A stretch of 64,000 nt of DNA, taken from the NCBI RefSeq assembly GCF_036850765.1, contig NC_089493.1, positions 217,556,744-217,620,743 of the forward strand. The letters run 5' to 3'. This document shows positions 32,023 to 45,285 of the stretch, one piece after another. A program made the position numbers and the translations under genes. Position 1 is the first letter of the stretch. Every line of letters begins with the position of its first letter. The DNA comes from Saccopteryx bilineata. Lineage: Eukaryota > Chordata > Mammalia > Chiroptera > Emballonuridae. The notes below the pieces were generated by a model. That model made no database searches. It was given only the letters and a program-made list of their open reading frames with translations, and had not been told where the DNA came from.

Positions 32023-34599
32023 AACAGAGTAGGCAGACTTTCCAACTGTCACCTCCCAGAACCAAATTAGATTACAACTTAATTTAAGAACAATCATCTT
32101 GAAAACCAACTTTGAACTAAACAAAGAGGACTCTATAACCAAGGACCACAGAAGAAGCTACACTGAGACTGTTAGGAAGGGTAGAGATGCAGAAAGGGCT
32201 ACTCCACTCCCAGGAGCAAGCTGTGGCTGAGGGTCTGGAGGGACTCTCACTATAAGGAGGGTCACCCTGAGAGGAGTGGGTGCTCAACCCTAGGCCTGGA
32301 GCCCCAGCCTAGAGACCCAGTTTCGAGAAGAGGCACCCAGACAGCATTTGGCAGTGAAAAGAGCCAGGTTTCTGAGCTATCGGAGATGCAGGCTATGAAT
32401 TAAAGGGCCTACGCAAAAAATCTCATTCACACTTAACTGGAGCTCCAGAAGAAGAAGAGCTGAGAGGACAGGAGTTGCGTGAGAAGAGTGTAAAGTTGGA
32501 GGTCCAGAGAGAGATACTGTGGGGGACAGCACCAGTACCCTTGTGCTGAGTCATTCTCCAGTACTGCAGTAATCATCCTTTTGGGGCGGAGCATCCCTTC
32601 TGTGCAACATCAGCCTGGGTAAAAGCAACTGTTCGACCCTTGGGAGTCTCTTCTACCCCAGTCGTGGTGATGGGTCATTCTGAGAGGCCAAGAAGCAGGG
32701 GGCACATCAGTGACTCAGTTTTTTGATGTTGAGACCAGAGCTTCCCCATGCTAAGCTGGTGCTTCCACCTCATTAGAAACTCAGTAGAAACTGTCCAGAC
32801 CACACCACTGGGTCTCAGAGTCCATACTGACCAGGCTTCTGGGGCCACACCTTACTGAGGTCTGTGAAAAAAGTCTGGACAAACTGACACCTGGGGCCGA
32901 GGGGCAGAGCCACACCCACCACCCTTCTTAATCCTTCAATTGCTGCAGTTGCTAGACCCTAGCAGAGGTTTTATCAGCAGCTGAGCCCAACAAGCATCCA
33001 GCAGACAGAGGTTACAGGAGGCAGGACTTAGGGAAACTTGGCCTTTTAAACAGACCTTCCCCCAGGCCCATTGCAGGTAAAAGGCAGCCTACGAGGGCAG
33101 GTTGGTATTTCAATGTACACCTGGGGCCAGCAGAGGCAGCCACAAAGTTTGGATTCCTTGTAGCTTTAAAAAAGTTGCTGAGGGCTTGTGATGGGCAGTG
33201 TCTCCCACTGATCTGTGTCAGGTTCCTACCAGGGAGGCCCAGGGCTGGCACATCCAGGGGCAGGCTGTGGAAAGCATTGATTCAGGACCTAACAACTCTT
33301 GCTAGAGTGGTATCCTAAGGAAAGTCTCCTCACACCTGGCCTAGCTGAATCAAGTTTCATTTTCTGTGATCAGCACTGTCACAGCAGCTTATGTGCATTG
33401 GATAGGGTGGAGCTTCACAGTCAGCCAGCCTGGGCACTGGATATCCTGCTCTGCTGGGTTAGATTAAACAGGGGGAAGGGAGAGAGGCTTGGAGCATGGA
33501 TATTTAATGTGTGGGTCCCTGTGAGTCTATTGTTGGATTTGGTTGAGGAGCTTAGCCACCTTCAGGAGGGCATAGTCAGCCCCAGGACAGGACTCCCTCA
33601 GTCTTACTCCCTGACCAGGGTCTCACCAGCTGAAAGAACTTTTGCAGAGGGGACTATTGACCACACTCAGTCTGAACCTACTGCTCACCTTGTTGAGGAG
33701 AAATAAAATTTGAGTATCCAGCAGTGGCTGAGGGATCAAGTTCTGGAGTAGGGGCCACATTCCTTGTACTGAACTCCTGACCAAGAGACTGCTGAAGTAG
33801 AGGGTCCCACAAATGTTATATTCACAACCTCAGCTGCCATAACCCACCAAGCATGCAAACTGTAGAGGGGTTGGTTGGGTGAAGCCAGTCTGAGCTCACA
33901 TTACAGTCTTTCTACAGAAGACTGTGGGAAGATCAGGCAGATGCAAGAGGAGGAGGAGCAGCTGAACAGTGGAGACAAATCTTACAGAGCTTGGTGCTTT
34001 TACAGAGCTGCTGTCACCTCTAAGCAGGAGGAAGATAATTCTTATACAAAGGTCAGCTCCTCCCACACTACCCAGGCACAGAATATTCAGGCACAAACAG
34101 CGAAAAGTGCACTAGCTGCAGACAGGTAGCCCACAGCGGGTTACAATCAACAGCTGACGCAAACCCAAGAAGATCTAGAGCCAGCACAACTGGAAGTGGG
34201 TGACAGACAGCACCAACCCTAGACTTAGCTACCTAGACAAGCAGCACACCCAAAGGTGGAGTCTAACAAGCACCAGACACTGTGGAGAATAAATATGCCT
34301 AAGAGGACAAACATTGCACAGTGTATAATACACATACTCAAGGTTGACCCTTAGAGACAGCCACCTTGAAGGAATAACATTACCCATGAAATGACCAACT
34401 GCATTTAATACTCACATACAACAAGATGGAAAATAGTACCTTCAAGAACCATCCCTAGAACAAGGAAAACAGGTGAACTAGAAGTCACTACCACTGAGCA
34501 CATCTTCATAAAGACACCACAAAAATTTCAAAGTCAGACAGTGCTACCTAATACACAGACAGAATGGGCAGACAGAGAAATGCAACCCAAATAAATCAA

Positions 34600-35470
34600 T
34601 AAGTGAAATACCCAGAAAAAGAACTGAATGAGATGGAAGTAACAAAACTACCAGATGCAGAGTTTAAAATAACAATTTTTATGATGCTGAAGGATCTTAG
34701 AGCAACAATGGATGGACAAATAAGCACCCAAAGAAAGAGATAGCAAGCATCAAAAAGGATATTTAAATCATAAAAAAAAGCCAGGCAGAAATGACAAATA
34801 CAGTATCAGAAATGAAGACTATATTAGAAGGGATCAACAGCAGGCTAGATGAAGCGGAAGATCAAATCAGCAATTTAGAAAACAAAATAAACACAAAATG
34901 GAAACAGAGTAGCAAAAAGAAAAGGGACTCATAAAGAATTGAGGAAACTCTAAGAGAGCTCTGTGAAAACATGAAGAGAAACAACATCCACATCATAAGG
35001 GTTCCTGAACAAGAAGAGAACAAAAAAGGAATAGAGAACCTGTTTGAAGAAATCAAGCTGAAAATATCCCTAAATTGATGAAGGAAAAAGCCACACAAGT
35101 TCAAGAAGCACAGAGAGTTCCATTAAAGAGGAACAGAAGGAGGCCTACGCCAAGACACATCATAAATAAAGATCCAAAATTGAGAGACAAAGAAAGAACA
35201 CAAAAGCCACAAGAGAAAAGCAGGTAATTACCTCTATTGGAGACCTCATAAGGATGACATCTGACTTCTCAACAGAAACACTAGAGCCCAGAAGGTTTGG
35301 CAACAAATACTCAAAGTGATGCAAAACAAGAACCTACAACCAAGAGTTCTTTATCCAGCAAGGCTATCATTTAAAATTGAAGGAGAAATAAAAAGCTTCC
35401 CGGACAAAAAAATTTCAAGGCATTTATTATAACCAAACCAGTACTACAAGAAATGTTAAGGGGCCTATTG
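34600..35470 (+). pseudogene. L1 ORF1, broken
   Basis: In shifting frames the sequence gives the ORF1p coiled coil (M-K-T-I-L-E-G-I-N-S-like near 34820), the RRM start I-I-R-V-P-E-Q-E-E near 35000, and the C-terminal domain with S-R-R-P-T-P-R-H-I-I-like and A-F-I-I-T-K-P-V-L-Q-E-M-L-R-like phrases (35140-35460). Multiple stops. It ends about 50 bases before the ATG of ORF2. Confidence 0.8.
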
Positions 35471-35517
35471 TAAAAAGAGCAAAGAAAAAAAATCTAGAAA
35501 AAGAGAATTGTAGATAA

Positions 35518-38500
35518 ATGAATAAAATGGCAATAAATAAAGACATATCAATGATAAACTTAAATGTAAATGGATTAAATGTTCCAATCAAAAGACATAG
35601 GGTAGCTGCATGGATAAGAAAACAGGACCTGTACATATATTGTTTACAAGTGATCCACCTCAGAACAAAAGATACACATAGACTGAACGTAAAGGGATGG
35701 AAAAAAATGTTTTGTGCAAAAATGAAGGGGTGGAAAAAAGTATTTCATACAAATGAAAATGAAAAAAAAGCTGGGTTAGTAATATTCATATCTGACAAAA
35801 TTGACTAAAACAAAGGCTATAGTAAGGGATAAAGTCACTACATAATGATAAGGGAGCAATCTAACAGGAGGATATAACCATTGTAAATATTTATGCACCT
35901 AATATAGGAGCACTTAAACATATAAAGCAGATTTTGATGCACATAAAGGGTGAGATCAACAGCAATACTATAATAGTAGGGGATTTTAATACTCCACTAA
36001 CATCAATGGATAGATCCTCCAGACAGAAAATTAACAAAGAAACTGTGGCCTTAAATGATACACTAGATCAACTAGATTTAATAGCTATTTTCAGAACCTT
36101 TCACCCCAAAGCAGCAGAATATACATTCTTTTCAAGTGCTCATGGTACATTCTCTAAGATAGACCACATGTTAGGATAAAAAACAAGTTTCAATAAATTT
36201 AAGAATATTGAAAGCATATCAAGCATCTTCTCTGATCACCATGGCATGAAACTAGAAATCAAGTACAATAGAAAAACTGAAAAACATTCAAACACTTGGA
36301 GGCTAAATAGCATGTTATTAAATAATGAATGAGTTAACAACAAGATCACGGAAGAAATCTAAAATTTCCTTGAAACAAATGAAAATGAACATACAGAAAC
36401 TCAAAATATATGTGACACAGCCAAAGCAGTCTTGAGAGGGAAGTTTATAGCATTATAGGCACACCTTAAGAAGCAAGAAAAACCTCTGATAAACAAGTTA
36501 ATCCTGCATCTAAAAGAACTAGAAAAAGAACAACAAATTAAGCCCAGAGGAAGTAGAAGGAAGGAAATAATAAAGATCAGAGTGTAAATAAATGACATAG
36601 AGGCTAAAAAAACAATACAAGAGATCAACAGCTGGTTCTTTGAAAAGGTAAACAAGATTGGTGAACTTTCAACTAGACTCATAAGGAAAGAGAAAGAGAA
36701 CTCAAATAAAATTAGAAATAAAATTGGAGAAGTAACAATTGACACTGCAGAAATACAGTGTTGTAAGTATTGTAAGAAAATACTATGAAGATATATATGC
36801 TAAAAAATTGTACAATCTAGATGAAATAGAGAAATTCCTAGAAACATACAATCTTCCAAGACTCAATCTGGGAGAATCAGAAAACCTAAACAGACTGATT
36901 TCAACAAATGAAATTGAAAGTCATCAAAAAACTCCCAACAAATAAAAGTCCTGGACCAGATGGCTTCACAGGTGAGTTTTACCAAATATTCAAAGAAGAA
37001 CCAACACCTATCCTCTCAAGCTAAAACATTCAAGAGGAGAGACGACTTTTAATCTCCTTATAAGGCAAGTATTATCCTCATTACAAAACAAGGTAAAGAC
37101 ACTACAAAGAAAGAAAACTATAGACCAATATCCCTGATGAACATAGATGCTAAAATTTTCAACAAAACATTAGCAAACTGGATCCAGCAATACATTAAAA
37201 AAGTCAAACATCATAATCAAGTGGGATTTATTTTGGGGAGGCAAGGCTGGTACAATATTCACAAATCAATCAATGTGATTCATCATATAAAAAAGGGATG
37301 GATAAAAATCACATTATTATATCAATTGATGCAGAAAAAGCATTTGATAAAATCCAGCACCCATTTATGATCAAAACGCTCAGCAAACTGGGAATACAGG
37401 GAACATACCTCAACATAATAAAGGTCATCTATGACAAACTGACAGCCAAAATCAAATTCAATGGACAAAAATGAAAAGCAATCCCCTTTAGATCAGGAAC
37501 AAGGCAGGGGTGGCCCCTTTCACCACTATTATTCAACATAGTTCTGGAGGTTCTAGCCACAGCAATCAGACAAGAAAAAGTAATAAAAGGCATCGAAATT
37601 GGAAAAGAAGTAAAATTATCACTATTTGCTGATGACATGATACTGTATATAGAAAACCCAAAAGTCTTAGTAAAAAAATTACTAGACTTGATAACTGAAT
37701 TCGGCAGTGGCAGAATATGAAATTAATATTCCGAAATCAGTGGCATTTTTTTTTTTGCATTTTTCTGAAGCTGGAAACAGGGAGAGACAGTCAGACATAC
37801 TCCCGCATGCGCCCGACTGGGATCCACCCGACATGCCCACCATGGGGTGACACTCTGCCCACCAGGGGGCGATGCTCTGCCCATCCTGGGCATCACCATG
37901 TTGCGACCAGAGCCACTCTAGCGCCTGAGGCAGAGGCCACAGAGCCATCCCCAGCGCCCGGGCCATCTTTGCTCCAATGGAGCCTTGGCTGTGGGAGGGG
38001 AAGAGAGAGACAGAGAGGAAGGCGCAGTGGAGGGGTAGAGAAGCAAATGGACGCTTCTCCTATGTGCCCTGGCCAGGAATCAAACCCGGGTCCTCCGCAC
38101 GCTAGGCCGACGCTCTACTGCTGAGCCAACCGGCCAGGGCTCAGTGGCATTTTTATACATCAACACTAAACTGTCTGAAAGAGAAATTAAGAAAACAATC
38201 CCCTTCAATATTGTAACAAAAAATAAAAGTACCTAGGAGTAAATTTAACCAAGGAGGTAAAAGACTTGTACTCAGAAAATTATAAGACATTGATAAAAGA
38301 AATCAAGGAAGATACAAACAAGTGGAAGCATATACCATGTTCATAGATAGAAAGAATAAATATCATTAAAATGTTTATATTACCGAAAGCAATCTATAGA
38401 TTCAGTTCAATTCCTATTAAAATATCAATGGCATACATCAAAGATATAGAACAAATATTCCAAAAAATTTATATGGAACCAAAAAAGAACATTAAATGCC

Positions 38501-39711
38501 TCAGCAATCTTGAAAATGATGAATAAAGTGAGAGGTATCACACTTATTGATATCAAGTTATACTACAAGGCTATAGTAGTCAAAACAGCTTGTTACTGTC
38601 ATAAGAACAGGCATACAGATCAATGGAACAGAACAGAGAACCCAGAAATAAATCCATGCCTTTATGGTTAATTGATATTTGACAAAGATGGTAAGAGAAT
38701 ACACTGGAGAAAGACAGTGTCTTTAATAAATAGTGTTGGGAAAATTAGACAGGTACATGCAAAAAAATGAAACTAGACCACCAATTTAAATGTTAGTCAT
38801 GAAACCATAAACATCTTGGAAGATAACTTAGGAAGTAAACTCTCCAATATCTCTCGCTGCAATATTTCTGATGAGTTGTCTCCATGGGCAAGTGAAATAA
38901 AGGACAAAATAAACAAATGTTACTATATCAAACTAAAAAGCTTTCACACAGCGAAAAACATCATTAACAAAATAAAAAGACAACCCACACAATGGGAGAA
39001 CATATTTGCCAATATGTCTGATAAGGGGTTAATAACCAAAATTTATAAAGAACTTCTAAAACTCAACACCAGAAAGATAAACAATCCAATGAAAAAATGG
39101 GTAAAAAACTGAATAGACACTTCTCCAAAGAGGACATACAGATGGCCAATAGGCATATGAAAAAATGTTCAACATAACTAATCATCAGAGAAATGAAAAT
39201 TAAAACCACAATGAGATACCACCTCACACCTGTCAGAATAATGCTTATTAACAAATCAACACACAGTAAGTGCTGGTGAGGGTGTGGAGAAAAGGGAACT
39301 CCCCTGCACTGCTGGTGGGAATGCAGACTGGTGCAGCCAGCATGGAAAACTGTATGGCGTTTCCTAAAATAATGGAAAATGGAACTGCCTCTGGACCTAG
39401 CTATCCCACTTTTAGGACTGTAGCCTAAGAATACCAAATCACTGATTCAAAAGAAGATATGCACCCCCATGTTTATTGCAGCATTGTTTACAATAGCTAA
39501 GATTTGTAAACAACCTAAGTGTCTGTCAGTGGATGAGTGGATTAAAAAGCTCTGGTACATATACACAATGGAATACTACACTGCTGTGGAAAAGAAGGTA
39601 AGTTTACCTTTTGCGATGGCATGGATGGACCTGTGGATTACTATGGTAAGTGAAATAAGCCAGGCAGAGAAAAACAAATATCTTATGATCTCATTTATAT
39701 GTGGAATCTAA
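35518..39711 (+). pseudogene. L1 ORF2, broken and split by a SINE
   Basis: It starts at ATG 35518 with an endonuclease domain (L-N-V-N-G-L-N near its start, V-G-D-F-N-T-P-L near 35975-35998). The linker and reverse transcriptase follow, with F-A-D-D at 37625-37636, then the C-terminal region with V-D-E-W-I-K-K-L-W-Y-I and S-E-I-S-Q-A-E near 39530-39670. A SINE splits it at 37751-38140 just after the polymerase box. Stops and frameshifts break it into open pieces of up to about 100 codons. Confidence 0.92.
37751..38140 (-). mobile_element. tRNA-derived SINE, GGCCCTGGCC family, inside L1
   Basis: Minus-strand copy ending with the tRNA-like head at 38140. Perfect target duplication TCAGTGGCATTTTT at 37737-37750 and 38141-38154. 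Confidence 0.95.
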
Positions 39712-40249
39712 TGAACAAAGTGAACTGAGGAATGGAGTAGAGGCAGAGGCAGGGTCACAGGGAGCAGAGGAACAGCTGTCAGAGGGAAGGGGGATGAAGG
39801 GATGGGATCAGAGAAGGTGAAGGGATTAGTGAAATTATATATACATAACACAGAGATACAGATAACAGGACAGTAAATCCCAAAGAAAAGGGGGAGCTAG
39901 GGGGAAAGGGGCTAAGGGTGGGTAATAGGGAACAAGAGGGTGGAGTGAGGGAGTTATATTGAGTGGGACACTTGAATCCATGATAACACAATAAATTAAA
40001 ATTAATAAAAAATTGTTACTTAATGAGTCTTTGTATAGTATCAAAGACAAAAATTCACAATTATCTGGGAAAAAGGAATTACTGTAAAATCTTTCTCCCT
40101 ATCTTAACTACATATTTATGAGAGGCTTAATTTTCTTTCTATTTTCTGATTTCACTTAACCAAAACAATATATGGCAACAAACGGAATGTACAGCGATGT
40201 CAGTAGAGATAATATGTCCTTTAGATAAGTTGACAATATATGACTGATA

Positions 40250-42292
40250 CATAAAATCACTGGTATTTCTGCACACTAACAATGAAAAATCTGAAAAGGA
40301 AATTTAATTTACAGAATATCAAGAAAAATTAATACTTAGAACATTTATTTAATTAGTAAGATACAAGACATATAAAGAAAACCTCAAAACCTTGCTAAAA
40401 TGAAAGAATATCAATAAATGGAAAGACAGACTGTGTTCATAGATTGGAAAACTTAATATTTTTAAGATGGCAACATGCTTGCTAAGAGATCTACAGTTCA
40501 ATTGCATTTTGTATCAAAATGCCAACAGATATTTTTGTAGAAAAACTGATGCTAAAATTTATATAAAATGGTAAGGGATTCCAAATAATCAAAACAATCT
40601 TGAAAAAGAGGAGCAAAGTTGGAGGTCTCATAATTCCCAATTTCAAAACTTACTACAAAGGTCCATTTATCAAAACAGTGTGTTACTGGCATAAGGTTAG
40701 TCATGTAGATCGATGGAATAGAATTGAGAGTTTAGAAATAGACTATACAATTATGGTCAATTTATTTTTGACAAAGATGAAAATTAAGGGGGAAAGAAAA
40801 AGCTCTTCAACAAATGGTGATGGAATAATTGGATATCCTATACAAAAGAATGAACCTAGATCCTTATCTCACACTTTATATAAAAATTAACTTAACATGG
40901 ATCAAAGACCTAAATATGGCCCTGGCTGGTTGGCTCAGCGGTAGAGCGTCGGCCTGGCATGCAGGGGACCGGGGTTCGATTCCCGGCCAGGGCACATGGG
41001 AGAAGCGCCCACTTGCTTCTCCACCCCCACCCCCTCCTTCCTCTCTGTCTCTCTCTTCCCCTCCCGCAGCCAAGGCTCCATTGGAGCAAAGATGGCCCGG
41101 GCGCTGGGGATGGCTCCTTGGCCTCTGTCCCAGGCGCTAGAGTGGCTCTGGTCGTGGCAGAGCGACGCCCCGGAGGGGCAGAGCATCGACCCCTGGTGGG
41201 CAGAGCGTCGCCCCTGGTGGGCGTGCCGGGTGGATCCAGGTCGGGCGCATGCGGGAGTCTGTCTGACTATCTCTCCCCGTTTCCAGCTTCAGAAAAATAC
41301 AAAAAAAAAGACCTAAATATAAGCAACAAAATGGAATATAAATTGGACTTTATTAAGACTAAAAACTTTTGGACATCAAGGGCACTATCTACAGAGTGAA
41401 AAGACATATTACAGAGTGGGAGGAAATATTTGTAAGTCATACTTCTGGTTTAGCATCCAGAATATACAAAGAAGTCATACAACTCAACAATAAAAAGACA
41501 AACACTCATTTAAAAAATGGGCCAAGGACTTATTTTGATATTTCTCCAAAGAAAATAAACAGCCAACAAGCATAAGAAAAGATGCTCATCATCATTAGTC
41601 ATTAGGGGAATAAAAATCAATACCAGAATAAGATATCACTTCATATCCACTAGGTTGGCCATAGTTCTAAAAATGTAAATAAGAAATATTGGTAAGGATG
41701 CAGAGAAATAACCTCATACATCGCTAATGGAAATGTGAAATGGTGCAATTGTTGTGAAAAACAGTTTGGCCATTCTTCAAAAACTGCAAAATAGATTTCC
41801 ATATGACCCAGCAATTCTACTTCTAAGCAGATACTCAAGAGAACTGAAAATAGGAGTTCAAACAAAAAACTGTATATGAATATTTATTACAGCATTATTC
41901 ATAATAATCAAAAGGTAGAAATAATCCAAATTTTCCGTCAGTCATGAAAAGACATGAAGTGCTGCTATGTGCTACTACGTGCATGAGCCTTCAAAACATT
42001 ATGCTAAGGGAAGAAGCCAGATGGAAAAGACTACATATCGTATGATTTCTTTTATATGTAGTATCCGGAATAGGCAAATCCATAGGGACAGAAAGCAGAT
42101 GAGTTGTTGCCAGTGGCTGAGGGAAGGAAGGAATAGGATGTGACTGCTTAATGGGTACGGATTTTCCTATTGGGGTTCTGAAAATGTTTCAGAAATAGTG
42201 ATGGTTGTCAATGTACTAAATACTACTGACCTGTATGTTTTTAAATGGTGAAAATGGTAAATTTTATGTGAATGTTACCACAATTATTAAAA
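40250..42292 (+). mobile_element. older L1 fragment (ORF2 3' part and 3' UTR)
   Basis: Plus-strand sequence with old L1 ORF2 phrases, such as the equivalent of K-T-V-C-Y-W-H-K near 40670-40700 and W-E-E-I-F near 41420. It ends in a 3' UTR (GAATGTTACCACAATTATT) and an A run at 42290. More decayed than the two L1s above and 5'-truncated. It is interrupted by a SINE at 40918-41306. Confidence 0.82.
40918..41306 (+). mobile_element. tRNA-derived SINE, GGCCCTGGCC family, inside old L1
   Basis: Complete plus-strand copy with an almost unmutated tRNA-like head and CpG-rich body. Perfect target duplication AAAGACCTAAATAT at 40904-40917 and 41307-41320. Low divergence of the duplication suggests a young insertion. 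Confidence 0.96.
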
Positions 42293-42629
42293 AAAAAGAA
42301 TTCAGTTGTCTTTTATTAACTAGACATTAAAGAGATTTGTAAAATGGTAATGAATGCTACTGATCTCACTAAATATTTATGTTTGAGGACAAAAATTTCT
42401 ATAAAAATATTTATGTTAACATGAAATAAGTTTATTTTTAATTGAATTAATAAATATTGGGTTGGGGAATAAGTTCATAGCGTTTTTATATTTTCTTTTA
42501 TTTTACAACGATTTGTTTGCTCTTTGGCAAAGGGTAAGTATTCATTCGATAAAACTCTTTCTGCTCTACAAAACTATGTTAATTGTATTTTTGAGTTATT
42601 TAATTTTTTATTAGTTTTGAGGCTTAGAA

Positions 42630-44091
42630 ATGAAATACCCAGGAGGCAAAAATCAACACTTTCTTTTTTTTTTTTTCCTTCATTTTTCTGAAGCTGGAAA
42701 TGGGGAGAGACAGTCAGACAGACTCCCACATGTGCCCGACCGGGATCCACCCGGCACGCCCACCAGGGGCGACGCTCTGCCCACCAGGGGGCGATGCTCT
42801 GCCCCTCCAGGGCGTCACCATGTTGCGACCAGAGCCACTCTAGCGCCTGGGGCAGAAGCCACAGAGCCATCCCCAGCACCCGGGCCATCTTTGCTCCAAT
42901 GGAGCCTTGGCTGCAGGAGGGGAAGAGAGAGACAGAGAGGAAAGCGTGGCGGAGGGGTGGAGAAGCAAATGGGTGCTTCTCCTATGTGCCCTGGCCGGGA
43001 ATCGAACCCGGGTCCTCCGCACGCTAGGCCGCCGCTCTACCGCTGAGTCAACCGGCCAGGGCAAAAATCAACATTTTCGACACCTGCTCTTCTTTGCTTT
43101 TCATCGAGGTCAAAAAGCTGCCGAAGCAGCCCGGGACATTTGCGACGTGTATGGAGAAGGTGTCATAGGTGAGACTACAGCACGGAAATGGTTTACAAAG
43201 TTCAAAAATGGCGACTTTGACGTCGATGACACGTCACGCAGCGGAAGACCTTCTGAATTCAATGAAGAACGTCTCAAATCACTTTTGAAGGAGAACGGTC
43301 GCCAAACCAGTCGTGAATTGGTGGAAAAAATGAACTACGATCATAAAATGATTCTCAATCACCTTCATTCAATGGGATTTACCGAAAAATTGGGAGCCTG
43401 GGTGCCTCACGAGCTCAACGAAGAAAACAAAGAAAGTCGCCTTCAAATTGCTTCTCAGCATCTCTCCCGCCATCGAGCAACACGTGGTCATAAACAGCGC
43501 TTTTTGTACTGAATCGTCACGGGAGATGAGAAATGGTGCCTATACATCAATATGAAGCAAAGAAAGGAGTGGGTGGCTCCAGGAGATATGCCAAAGCTGA
43601 GAGTCAAGCTGGACCTTCATCCAAAGAAGATCATAATATGTGTTTGGTGGGACTGGGAAGGCATGGTGCACTGGGAAATGCTCGAAAAGAATGCCACGGT
43701 CAACAAGGAGCTCTACATTGCCCAGCTACACCGCATGAATGAGGCTATTCGACTGAAAAGACCTGATTGACATGGTCAAACCATACTCCTTCACGACAAT
43801 ACCAGGCCCCATGTTGCACAAGTCGTCAAAGTCGCACTCCAAGAGCTCAAATGGGAGGTCCTTCAGCATCCGCTGTATTCTCTGGACCTTGCACCGACCG
43901 ATTACCATCTTTTCCGCTCCCTGTCAAACTATATGAAGGGCGTTACCTTCGATAACAAAGAGGTCCTTAAAAACTGGCTCAACAACTTCTTTGACACCAG
44001 ACCAGGCGATTTTTGGCGAAACAGCATCAACAAATTGGTCGAGAGGTGGGAAGAGGCTGTAAACAGCAATGGCGAATATATAATTGATTAA
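42630..44091 (+). pseudogene. mariner transposase, D,D34D type, broken
   Basis: ATG at 42630 gives M-K-Y-P-G-G-K-N-Q-H-F before the SINE; the frame resumes after 43063. The N-terminal half has two helix-turn-helix-like parts for TIR binding, with an R-S-G-R-P linker near 43240. The catalytic domain shows V-T-G-D-E-K-W (43513-43533), H-D-N-T-R-P-H (43792-43812) and A-P-T-D-Y-H-L-F (43891-43914). Exactly 34 residues separate the second and third aspartates, the mariner signature. The protein ends near 44091. Besides the SINE it has in-frame TGA stops at 43510 and 43768, so it is inactive, but all three catalytic aspartates survive. Confidence 0.93.
42664..43062 (-). mobile_element. tRNA-derived SINE, GGCCCTGGCC family, inside mariner
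   Basis: Minus-strand copy. Target duplication AAAAATCAACACTTTC at 42648-42663 and AAAAATCAACATTTTC at 43063-43078, one mismatch. It cuts the transposase after codon 10. Confidence 0.96.
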
Positions 44092-44170
44092 CTTATTGAT
44101 ATAATTATTGTTTTTTGTTTAAATAAAAGTCTTCGGTAAAAACGCTACGAACTTATTCCCCAACCCAATA

Positions 44171-45087
44171 CATATTTTAAATTGTTCTTGGCTTTGATAT
44201 TTAATATTGTAAGTATTAATAGCTATAACTAATCAAAATCCTGAGTTCTCAATCTTTAAGAGAATAAAGGAGTCCTGACACTAAAACGTTTGAGATCTAC
44301 TAAGCTATATTGTAAAGTGTAGCCTTAAAATGATCTAAGTCAATCACTGTGTCAGTTTGAAGGCACAAAGATTTTATATGTCAGCTGTGAATTTAAATGT
44401 TACAGATTAAAGCATATATAGAAAAAAATCTGCTGATTATATTACCTACCAAAATATAAACAAGAAAGTCAGAGGCTATATTATTAGTGGTCTGAAGGGA
44501 AGAGTGGAGAAGTTAAAGAAAGATCAGTGTTGGGAGTTGGTAAAGGTAAGTGGTGGGTGAAGAAGCTGTTAGAAAATCCATGAGTCAGTACATTAATTCG
44601 ATTTGACAAATGTGCAATAATTTTTAATGTAATTTTTCCTATTGTCTGCGTATCTGTGCTGATAATACAAAGAAACTTCCTTTACTTCTATGTATCTATT
44701 CCCCTGCTTTCCAACCCCAAAGGAGCCATGAAAGAGCAAAATGAAAAGAGGTAAGAGTTGGGAGGAATCAAGAAAAATAATGACCACACCCTCCTTCCCC
44801 ACCATGGGCTTTACAACCTGGATCAGGCTCCAGTACACACAGAGCTAACTCTCAGAGTATAAATGGGATGTTAAGCGTTGCATTGTATAATCTGAGAGGA
44901 GACTGTTTGTTAATAATTGCAAATGAATATGAAACATGAGATCCACCCAAGGTTTCAATCTGGGAACAGAAAAGAATGATTAACAGTGCAAATATTATTC
45001 AGTAAACTGAATTCAGTGAACTGGCCACGTAGGTATTGAACCCCATTCCAAAACTTTCTCCTCATATTAGTCTCATATTAAACTCTG
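44171..45087. other. no recognisable feature
   Basis: Unassigned AT-rich sequence after the mariner. Confidence 0.5.
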
Positions 45088-45099
45088 GAAAAGAACTTT

Positions 45100-45272
45100 C
45101 TTTTTTAAAAAAATATTTATTGTATTGATTTTAGAAAGAGAGAGAGAGATAGGAAGGGAGAGAGAGACAGGAGCATCCATCTGCTCCTGTATGTTCCCTG
45201 ACCGGGGACCAACCCAGTACCCTCTGTGCTTCAGGAAAATGCTCTAACCTACCTAGCCATCTGGCTTGGGCT
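45100..45272 (-). mobile_element. VES-like tRNA SINE (old)
   Basis: The minus-strand sequence starts GCCCAAGCCAGATGGCTAGG and has GGTTGGTCCCCGGTCAGGGA as a decayed B-box region. It ends CTCTCTTTCTAAAATCAATA, the tail style of chiropteran VES SINEs. Flanked by GAAAAGAACTTT (45088-45099) and GAAAAAGAACTTT (about 45273-45285). Confidence 0.7.
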
Positions 45273-45285
45273 GAAAAAGAACTTT

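Larger units (their letters stand above)
32004..40006 (+). mobile_element. full-length L1 LINE with long 5' UTR
   Basis: A plus-strand L1 of about 7.6 kb without its SINE. A 2.6-kb 5' UTR (32004-34600) is followed by ORF1 (about 34600-35470), ORF2 (35518-39711) and a 3' UTR with a G-rich tract and A-rich end at about 40006. Target duplication AAAAATTATTACTTATTGAG (31984-32003) and AAAAATTGTTACTTAATGAG (40008-40027), two mismatches. Both genes are broken. Confidence 0.93.
42457..44168 (+). mobile_element. mariner DNA transposon, full length but broken
   Basis: Terminal inverted repeats begin TTGGGTTGGGGAATAAGTTC at both ends (42457 forward; 44168 on the minus strand), about 30 bases with one mismatch. 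A TA duplication flanks them at 42455-42456 and 44169-44170. Without the SINE at 42664-43062 it is about 1.31 kb, the usual mariner size. It moved by cut and paste into a TA site. Confidence 0.95.

Noticed and set aside
31984..32030. Promoter of a host gene between the two L1s
   Set aside because: The motifs there (AAGATGG) belong to the L1 5' end, and no CpG island or exon follows.
33299..34129. Open frames of 84-135 codons before the plus-strand L1 ORF1
   Set aside because: They lie within the GC-richer L1 5' UTR and do not match ORF0 or any known protein.
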